39,395 nucleotides of DNA from Deltaproteobacteria bacterium. Its GTDB lineage: Bacteria; Myxococcota_A; Polyangia; Polyangiales; Polyangiaceae. Where the stretch lies: the NCBI GenBank assembly GCA_016209145.1, contig JACQWT010000082.1, forward strand, positions 1-39,395, read 5' to 3'. The notes beneath the pieces are model-generated. The model was given only the letters and a program-made list of their open reading frames with translations, was not told where the DNA came from and made no database searches. The stretch's first letter is position 1. Each line of letters opens with the position of its first letter. Made by a program: the position numbers and the translations under genes. Below are positions 34,143 through 39,395 of the stretch, in pieces.

Positions 34143-36869
34143 ATGAGCAAGGTCCGAGTCTACGAGGTTGCGAAAGAGCTCGGCGTGAGCAACCGGGATC
34201 TGGTGGCGCTCTTCCAGTCGCTGGGGTTCTCCGGGGTGCGCAACCACATGAGCGCGGTCGAGGCCGAGGACGTCGAGCGCGTCAAGCGCAAGCTGGAGCG
34301 GCAGAGGACGCCGGAGGCGCGCGAGGAGCGCATCCGGCCCACCGTCGTCAAGCGCCGCGGGCGCGCGGTTGCGCCCGCTCCGGCAGCCCCTGCCAAGGCG
34401 GGGGAGCCGGCCGTCGTCGAGGCGATGGCCGCCGCGGTGCGGGAGAAGGCCGAGCCCGTCGCGGTCCCGCCGCCCCCTGCGCCGGAGCCCGAGCCGGTGC
34501 GGCCACAGGCGCCGCGTGCGCCGGAGCCGCCGCTTGCGGCCGAGGCTCTGATGCTGCCCGAGGCCGAGCCTTCCCGCCCGGCCGCCCTCCCTGCGGAGGC
34601 CCCGGGCGTGGAGCCCGCGCCTCCGCCTGCCGGGCCGGCCGAGCTGGCTTTCGAGAGCCAGGCCGAGCGGGAGCACACGGAGGAGCCGGCCGCGTCGCCG
34701 GCACAGCAGGCGCAGCCGGCCCCGGATCTGGCGGTGCCGCCCGCGCCGCTTGCCGCGGCGGGGGAGGCGTCGGCCGCGGACCTGATGGACGGCGCCGACG
34801 CCGCGCTGGCGGGCGCAGATGCCGGGGCCCGTCGGGCCGCGCCGCACCGCACCGGAATCGAGGTGTGGGAGGGGCGGCCGGGCGTTCCCATGCCGCAGCG
34901 CCTGCGGCCCGCCATCCCGCCCACCGCCCGCCGCACCACCTACGATCCGCGGGCGGGCGTGGCCGGCGCGCGGCCCACGGTGGGCTACGCCGGCCGCACG
35001 CTGCCGGGCCGACCCATGCGCCCCGGCTTCCGCCGCGCCGGGCTCGGCGGCACCCACCAGCGCAAGGGTCCCGCCGCGGTGTCGACCAAGGAGATGTCGA
35101 CCCGCAAGATGGTCATCAAGATCGAGGGCGAAACTTCGCTGCAGAACCTGGCCGCGAAGATGAGCCTGAAGGCCACCGACGTCCTGATGAAGCTCATCGG
35201 CATGGGCGTCGCGGGGGTCAACATCAACTCCACGCTCGACTCGGACACCGCCAACCTCCTCGCGAGCGAGTTCGGCTGGACCATCGCGGACGTCTCCGTG
35301 GACGAGCAGAGCTCCCTCGATGCGGCCATCGAGGCCGAGGGCGAGGAGCTCGGCGAGATGGCGCTGCGGCCGCCCATCGTCACGGTCATGGGGCACGTCG
35401 ACCACGGCAAGACCACGCTGCTCGACACGATCCGCAACGCCTCCGTTGCCGCGAGCGAAGCGGGAGGCATCACGCAGCACATCGGTGCCTACCGCGTGGA
35501 CACGGCCAAGGGCCCGATCACCTTCCTCGACACCCCCGGACACGAGGCGTTCACCGCCATGCGTGCCCGCGGCGCCGAGGTGACCGACATCGTGGTCCTG
35601 GTCGTAGCCGCCGACGACGGTGTGATGCCACAGACGCGCGAGGCCATCAACCACGCCCGCAGCGCCGGGGTGCCGATCATCGTGGCGGTCAACAAGATCG
35701 ACAAGCCGGGCGTGGATCCGGACCGGATCGTGCGCGACCTGTCCGCCGAGGGGCTTGCGCCCGAGGACTGGGGCGGCGAAACCATCTTCTGTCGGGTCTC
35801 GGCCCTGCGCGGCGAGGGCGTGGAGCGGCTTCTGGAGATGATCCTGCTGCAGGCTGAGATGCTCGAGCTCGGCGCCCACCCGGCGCGGCGCGCGCGGGGC
35901 GTGGTCATCGAGTCCCTGCTCGATCGCGGGCGCGGCCCGGTTGCCCGGGTCGTGGTGCAGGACGGCACGCTCACGGCGGGCGAGGTGGTGCTGGCGGGCG
36001 CGGCCTACGGCAAGGTCCGCGCCATGACCGACGAGAAGGGGCGCAAGCTGCGTGAGGCGGGCCCTTCGACGCCGGTCGAGGTGCTCGGCCTGAACGAGGT
36101 GCCCTCGGCCGGGGACCCGTTCTACGCGGTCAAGAACATCCGGGCGGCCGAGACCATCGCCTCGGACCGCAAGAAGAAGGTCTCGAAGTCGCTTCTCCCG
36201 CAGGACTCGCGCGTCTCGCTCGAGGCCCTGACGAGCAAGCTGGCCGAGGGCCAGCAGCTCGAGCTCAAGGTGATCATCAAGGCCGACGTGCAGGGCTCCG
36301 TCGAGGCGCTGGAGCAGGCCCTGACCAAGCTGTCGACCGAGAAGGTCAAGCTCACGGTGGTCCACACCGGAGTCGGCGGCGTGACCGAAAGCGACGTCAA
36401 CCTGGCCGTGGCCTCCAAGGCCATCATCATCGGTTTTGGCGTCCGCCCTGCCGGCAAGGCCAAGAAGTGCGCCGAGGATGACGGCGTCGAGATCCGACTC
36501 TACGAGATCATCTACGAGGTCATCGACGACGTGCGGGCGGCCATGGAGGGGCTGCTGCCGGCCACGAGGCTGGAGAGCGTCCTGGGGCGCGCCGAGGTGC
36601 GGCAGACGTTCCGCATTGCCAAGGTCGGCCTCGTGGCAGGCTGCATGGTGGCGACGGGCTTGATCAGGAGAAGCGCGCAGGCGCGCCTCATCCGCGACGA
36701 CGTGGTGATCTGGACCGGTCGCCTGGCGAGCCTGCGCCGCTTCAAGGACGACGCCAAGGAGGTGCGCGAGGACCAGGAGTGCGGGCTCTCGCTGGAGGGC
36801 TACTCCGACGTCAAGGAGAAGGACGTGCTGGAGAGCTTTGAAGTGCAAGAGGTCAAGGCCACGCTCTGA
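34143..36869 (+). CDS. infB: translation initiation factor IF-2
   Basis: A 908-residue IF-2. The N-terminal IF2N domain ([27 protein letters not shown], 1-50) is followed by a long Pro/Ala/Glu-rich linker (about 60-310), then a second IF2N-like module ([33 protein letters not shown]). The G domain has [12 protein letters not shown] near 417, DTPGHEAF and NKIDKPG; the end has the IF-2 C1/C2 domains. It places initiator tRNA on the 30S subunit. The ATG at 34143 has GGTGGGAA upstream. The linker is long, as in other myxobacteria, and explains most of the length above typical. Confidence 0.96.
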   Translation: MSKVRVYEVAKELGVSNRDLVALFQSLGFSGVRNHMSAVEAEDVERVKRKLERQRTPEAREERIRPTVVKRRGRAVAPAPAAPAKAGEPAVVEAMAAAVREKAEPVAVPPPPAPEPEPVRPQAPRAPEPPLAAEALMLPEAEPSRPAALPAEAPGVEPAPPPAGPAELAFESQAEREHTEEPAASPAQQAQPAPDLAVPPAPLAAAGEASAADLMDGADAALAGADAGARRAAPHRTGIEVWEGRPGVPMPQRLRPAIPPTARRTTYDPRAGVAGARPTVGYAGRTLPGRPMRPGFRRAGLGGTHQRKGPAAVSTKEMSTRKMVIKIEGETSLQNLAAKMSLKATDVLMKLIGMGVAGVNINSTLDSDTANLLASEFGWTIADVSVDEQSSLDAAIEAEGEELGEMALRPPIVTVMGHVDHGKTTLLDTIRNASVAASEAGGITQHIGAYRVDTAKGPITFLDTPGHEAFTAMRARGAEVTDIVVLVVAADDGVMPQTREAINHARSAGVPIIVAVNKIDKPGVDPDRIVRDLSAEGLAPEDWGGETIFCRVSALRGEGVERLLEMILLQAEMLELGAHPARRARGVVIESLLDRGRGPVARVVVQDGTLTAGEVVLAGAAYGKVRAMTDEKGRKLREAGPSTPVEVLGLNEVPSAGDPFYAVKNIRAAETIASDRKKKVSKSLLPQDSRVSLEALTSKLAEGQQLELKVIIKADVQGSVEALEQALTKLSTEKVKLTVVHTGVGGVTESDVNLAVASKAIIIGFGVRPAGKAKKCAEDDGVEIRLYEIIYEVIDDVRAAMEGLLPATRLESVLGRAEVRQTFRIAKVGLVAGCMVATGLIRRSAQARLIRDDVVIWTGRLASLRRFKDDAKEVREDQECGLSLEGYSDVKEKDVLESFEVQEVKATL

Positions 36870-36874
36870 CTCCC

Positions 36875-37231
36875 ATGTACGTCGGCATCTTGCGGCTAGG
36901 CTTCCAGATCCCGGGCGCACGCTCACTCAAGGACCGGCGCCGCGTCGTCCGCTCGTTCAAGGACCGCTTGCAGGCTGGCATGCGCGTCTCGGTCGCCGAG
37001 GTTGGTGATCTCACGAGCCCCCAGCATGCCACCGTGGCCGTGGCCGTGGTGTCCAACGAGGCGGCGCGTTGCGACGAGCTCCTGGCGAGCGCGGCGCGGC
37101 TGGCCGGCTCGTTGCGCGATGCGGTGCTCGCCGACCGGCGTACCGAGATCGTCTCCTTCAGCGACTCCTGCTTCGGCGAGGGCGGCCGCGAGCCGGGCGC
37201 GGGCGCCGTGGACTACGGGGAGGAGCCGTGA
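36875..37231 (+). CDS. DUF503 (YlxP-like) protein
   Basis: A 118-residue protein with the DUF503 core: MYVGILRLGFQIPGARSLKDRRRVVRSFKDRL then VSVAEVGDLTSPQHATVAVAVVSN. It sits between infB and rbfA, the same place as ylxP in many Gram-positive and deltaproteobacterial genomes, 5 bp after infB, and overlaps rbfA by 4 bp. Function is not established; the location suggests a ribosome- or RNA-related role. Confidence 0.9.
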   Translation: MYVGILRLGFQIPGARSLKDRRRVVRSFKDRLQAGMRVSVAEVGDLTSPQHATVAVAVVSNEAARCDELLASAARLAGSLRDAVLADRRTEIVSFSDSCFGEGGREPGAGAVDYGEEP

Positions 37232-37647
37232 CGCGCCGGGGTGGCAAGCGGGCGCTCGTGCCCGAGCTCGCCCGACCGCCGGCGCGCGTGCCCCGGAAGC
37301 TGCGCGTCGCCGGCGACGTGCAGCAGCTCCTGAGCGAGCACCTGCTTGCGCTCGAGGACCCACGGCTTCTCGGCGCCGGCGTCACCAGGGTCGAGCTTAG
37401 CGACGACTTGCAGAGCGCGCGCGTCTTCGTCCGCATCGCGGTGGGACCCGACGATCCGACGCGCCGCCAGGACCTGCTGCGGGCGCTGCGCGCCGCCGCC
37501 GGGCGGCTGCGGCACCACGTCGGCCGCGCGCTCGGCCTGCGCTTCACGCCCGAGCTGCACTTCCACTACGACCGGGGACCGGATGCCGCGTGGCGGGTGG
37601 AGGAGATCTTGGCGGAAATACGGGGCGAGGGGGGAGAGGGCGGGTGA
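37228..37647 (+). CDS. rbfA: ribosome-binding factor A
   Basis: A 139-residue RbfA, a KH-type protein for late 30S maturation. Key parts are RVAGDVQQLLSEHLLALEDPRL, GVTRVELSDDLQSARVFVRI, and LGLRFTPELHFHYDRGPDAAWRVEEIL. It starts at a GTG (37228) overlapping the DUF503 stop (GTGA), with GGGGAGGAG just upstream. It is the last gene of the operon here. truB does not follow; a minus-strand gene ends 13 bp beyond. Confidence 0.93.
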   Translation: MTRRGGKRALVPELARPPARVPRKLRVAGDVQQLLSEHLLALEDPRLLGAGVTRVELSDDLQSARVFVRIAVGPDDPTRRQDLLRALRAAAGRLRHHVGRALGLRFTPELHFHYDRGPDAAWRVEEILAEIRGEGGEGG

Positions 37648-37660
37648 GGGGCCGAGGGAG

Positions 37661-38744
37661 CTACTCCTCCACCTCGCAGGACTCGGCGACTTCGTCCAGA
37701 AACTCCGGCTTGAGGTAGCGAACCACCGGCGTGACGGACTTGACTCGCTCGCGCAGGGCGCCGAACGACAGATAGCGGCACACCTCGTGAAGCGGTGGTT
37801 TGAGCCGTGCGAATGTAGGCCTGTTGACCTCGCCGAAAACCTTGTGCCGCTTGTCGTCGGGGGCCACGAGAAACAGCGGGATCTTGAGGTTGGGCTGCAT
37901 CGACACGAGGTCGGCCATGCGCAGCAGCCCGGAGTAGATGCTGGTCGTGCTCTCGATCTCGAAGGCGGCCACGATGGCACTGCCCGACAGCCAGAGCACA
38001 TCGATCAGCTCCACGGTGCGGTTGATGGCATCGTCGAACTGCCGTGGCAGCTCGGATCGCAAGCGCGGCAAGTCCGAGAAGTTCTGGCCCCGGAACGATC
38101 TGCCCCGGTCGTTGCGCGCGACCCACACGTCGAGGCCCAGGTCGCTGCCGAGCTTGAGCAGCGTCCACTGGATCTCGGTGTGAGTGGAGTCCTCGCGGCT
38201 GGCGGCTTCGGCCGTCGCTCCGGCCGCGGTGGCGGTCGGTGGTTCGGGCTCGGGCTCCGGGATGACAACCGCACCGACTGCGGAGCGCCACGCCTTCGGT
38301 CGGCGGGCCAGCTTGCGCGGGTCGACCGGTCGCGCGACCGGGCTGGCGTGCGCTGCCCGGAGGGCTTCCACGATCAGCTCGCCATCCTGGCGCTTGAACT
38401 CCTTGGGGGAGCCACGGAACTGGCCGATCCAGGCGATGGGTGAGGTCATGTTCTGGAAGAAGCTCAGTCGGTCACGCAGATCGAACAGCGGGACGCCGTA
38501 CTCGGGGTCCAGCGCGATCAACGGCCGTACCTTCAGCCGGCACGGGAAGACCTCGCCGGCCCAGATCGGCGTGGTCTCCTGGTAGGGCTCGGAGACGACC
38601 TCCAGGACGCCGATCCACCGGGACACGCCGGTGAGGTAGCAGCCATCGGCTCGCGCGGAAGCCGGAAACCTTCCCCCCGGCGTCGCGCGACTCCTGCCAC
38701 GTTGTGCCGGTGAACAGATCCAGCCAGTACTTCCGTGTTCGCAT
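37661..38744 (-). pseudogene. EVE-domain/PD-(D/E)XK nuclease gene, disrupted by a frame change near 38642
   Basis: From the ATG at 38744 the frame gives MRTRKYWLDLFTGTTWQE and DAGGKVSGFRASRW, the start of an EVE (PUA-like) domain, then becomes nonsense. In the next frame, from about 38641, the domain resumes: CYLTGVSRWIGVLEV, TPIWAGEVFPCRLKVRPL. About a dozen residues expected between (ending GD-x-LL) are missing, so the cause looks like a small out-of-frame deletion. The rest is open to 37661. Residues after a linker (EIQWTLLKLGSDLGLDVWVARND ... IDVLWLSGSAIVAAFEIESTTSI) fit a PD-(D/E)XK nuclease (Asp, then E-x-E). EVE domains bind modified bases, so the intact gene was probably a modification-dependent restriction enzyme. 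Assembly error is an alternative. Confidence 0.7.
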
Positions 38745-39092
38745 AGAGCTTGCTGCCGCTCCTCTGGAAACTGCAACCTACCACGCCCCGCGCCGTTCAC
38801 TCCAGCGCTCGCCGCTCGGGCTCGGGGGCACCAGAGTTCATACGGGTTGGTGACGCGAGACGTACAACTTGCGGAGATTCGGATGGTGACGGGGCAAGGT
38901 CATGGTGAGGGTCAGGGCCATGGTAGAGGTCAGGGTCATGGTCGGCGGTCAGACGGGGGGTCGGCAGCCCACAGCGAGTGGAGCGTGGTGAGCCGCCCGG
39001 CGGGCGAGCGGCGCGCCAGCGGAGCTGTCACGCCTCTCGCGTCGCCTGGCTTTTGGGGCCCGGTGCGAGTGCTCTCGGGGCAAGACCCGGGT
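38745..39092. other. gene-poor region
   Basis: About 350 bp between the disrupted EVE gene and the right-hand inverted repeat. Minus-strand AGAGGAG near 38768 could be a distant ribosome site for the EVE gene. The middle holds a short tandem repeat (38898-38952). Open frames here lack any recognisable domain; no RNA gene is seen. Confidence 0.5.
38898..38952 (+). repeat. three imperfect 18-bp tandem repeats
   Basis: Three units follow each other: GGTCATGGTGAGGGTCAG, GGCCATGGTAGAGGTCAG and GGTCATGGTCGGCGGTCAG (18, 18 and 19 bp). The GG-T/C-CATGGT and GGTCAG parts are constant. This could be a small minisatellite or a cluster of protein-binding sites between the EVE gene and the four-helix-bundle gene. 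Confidence 0.7.
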
Positions 39093-39142
39093 GGCGCCAT
39101 GGTTTCTCCTTGCGCGGGGGCGAAAGGAGAAACCATGGCGCC
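39093..39142. repeat. perfect 19-bp inverted repeat over the start of the four-helix-bundle gene
   Basis: GGCGCCATGGTTTCTCCTT (39093-39111) and its exact reverse complement AAGGAGAAACCATGGCGCC (39124-39142) flank 12 bp. The right arm contains the ribosome-binding site AAGGAG (39124-39129) and the start codon ATG (39135). In RNA the stem would bury both. Because the arm contains the palindromic CCATGG, the left arm read on the minus strand carries an identical ribosome site and ATG (at 39100) leading into a 54-codon frame without visible domain. Confidence 0.85.
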
Positions 39143-39395
39143 GCAACCCAGTTCTAGTCCGTCCCAGCACCACTTCCCCTCCGAGCGCTGCCTGCCTTCG
39201 GCGGAACCCCAGCACGGTCCGTCCCCCAGTCCGTCCCAGCGCTACTTCCCCCACGAGAGGTTGGAGGCCTACCGGCTCTCGCGGGCTCTGCTCGGCCGCG
39301 TGGCGAAGCGCCGCGGCAAGCTCAGGGGGCTGCCGGGCCAGGCCGGCCCGCAGCTCGAGCGGGCGCTGGTGGGCGCGCACACGAACCTCTGCGCC
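39135..39395 (+). CDS. four-helix-bundle (S23-type) protein, 3' end beyond the window
   Basis: The first 87 codons of a protein, cut by the window edge. After a Ser/Pro-rich lead (MAPQPSSSPSQHHFPSERC) comes RYFPHERLEAYRLSRALLGRVAKRRGKLRGLPGQAGPQLERALVGAHTNLCA, which fits the first two helices of the S23/four-helix-bundle family (TIGR02436), small proteins found in 23S rRNA intervening sequences, near diversity-generating retroelements, and singly in many genomes. The ATG has AAGGAG 5 bp upstream, but both lie in the 19-bp inverted repeat. Function is not established. Confidence 0.75.
   Translation, partial: MAPQPSSSPSQHHFPSERCLPSAEPQHGPSPSPSQRYFPHERLEAYRLSRALLGRVAKRRGKLRGLPGQAGPQLERALVGAHTNLCA

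Noticed and set aside
34068..36926. A 952-codon open frame antisense to infB
   Set aside because: It mirrors IF-2 exactly, has Arg/His/Asp-rich low-complexity composition and no domain. GC-rich codon bias on one strand leaves the opposite frame open.
38936..39100. 54-codon minus-strand frame starting in the left arm of the 19-bp inverted repeat
   Set aside because: It has the mirrored ribosome site and ATG but the product is Pro/Arg-rich without features; probably a by-product of the inverted repeat.
38949..39380. 143-codon minus-strand frame antisense to the four-helix-bundle gene
   Set aside because: The plus-strand protein matches a known fold and has a good ribosome site; the antisense frame does not.

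Overview
The window is about 39.4 kb of very GC-rich chromosome. It looks like a myxobacterium-type deltaproteobacterium (Myxococcota, possibly Polyangiales). The assignment rests on family content: DUF4388 (PATAN) and PEGA proteins, a PilZ protein with DUF2336-like repeats, lipoproteins with Stig1-like cysteine repeats, sigma-54 promoters, and many predicted lipoproteins and outer-membrane proteins. No rRNA, tRNA, CRISPR array, insertion sequence or prophage gene was seen.

Layout, left to right. (1) 363-5420, plus strand: a type IV pilus-like module made of a PilR/NtrC response regulator, a 247-bp control region with a good sigma-54 promoter, three prepilin-like genes, a fourth degenerate pilin-like gene and a TPR protein. 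Inverted copies of a ~200-bp dispersed repeat bracket this module. A third copy lies at 20729-20954. (2) 7648-5633, minus: a PEGA-domain membrane protein. (3) 17082-7873, minus: a tight four-gene operon encoding a 1577-aa protein with a GYSQG serine-hydrolase-like motif, a VWA lipoprotein, a 901-aa phosphodiester-glycosidase-like protein and a small hypothetical protein. (4) 17226-20704: a DNase I-fold lipoprotein, a glyoxalase II-like hydrolase and a DUF4388-TPR protein behind a near-consensus sigma-54 promoter. (5) 22102-20963, minus: a lipoprotein with five Stig1-like repeats and a C-terminal region that strongly resembles the animal uromodulin D8C domain. (6) 22176-30817: truB, a PEGA/TPR protein with a coupled lipoprotein, a PilZ protein, a radical-SAM AmrS homologue, a glycosyltransferase-like protein, an Omp85-like outer-membrane protein, a GNAT acetyltransferase and a YccF protein.

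(7) 30838-37647, plus: the translation/transcription operon rimP-nusA-ylxR/L7Ae-infB-ylxP-rbfA. It has a clear sigma-70 promoter and a leader with a hairpin plus nine Ts, which looks like an attenuator. truB, often next to rbfA in bacteria, is about 14 kb away here. (8) 37661-39395: a frame-disrupted EVE-domain plus PD-(D/E)XK-like nuclease gene (probable modification-dependent defence), a repeat-rich gap, and the start of a four-helix-bundle (S23-type) gene whose ribosome-binding site and start codon lie inside a perfect 19-bp inverted repeat.

The best candidates for undescribed biology are the four-gene operon of region 3, the D8C-like domain, the dispersed repeat bracketing the pilin module, and the start-codon inverted repeat at the right edge. 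All functional calls come from motifs recognised by eye; no database search was possible.
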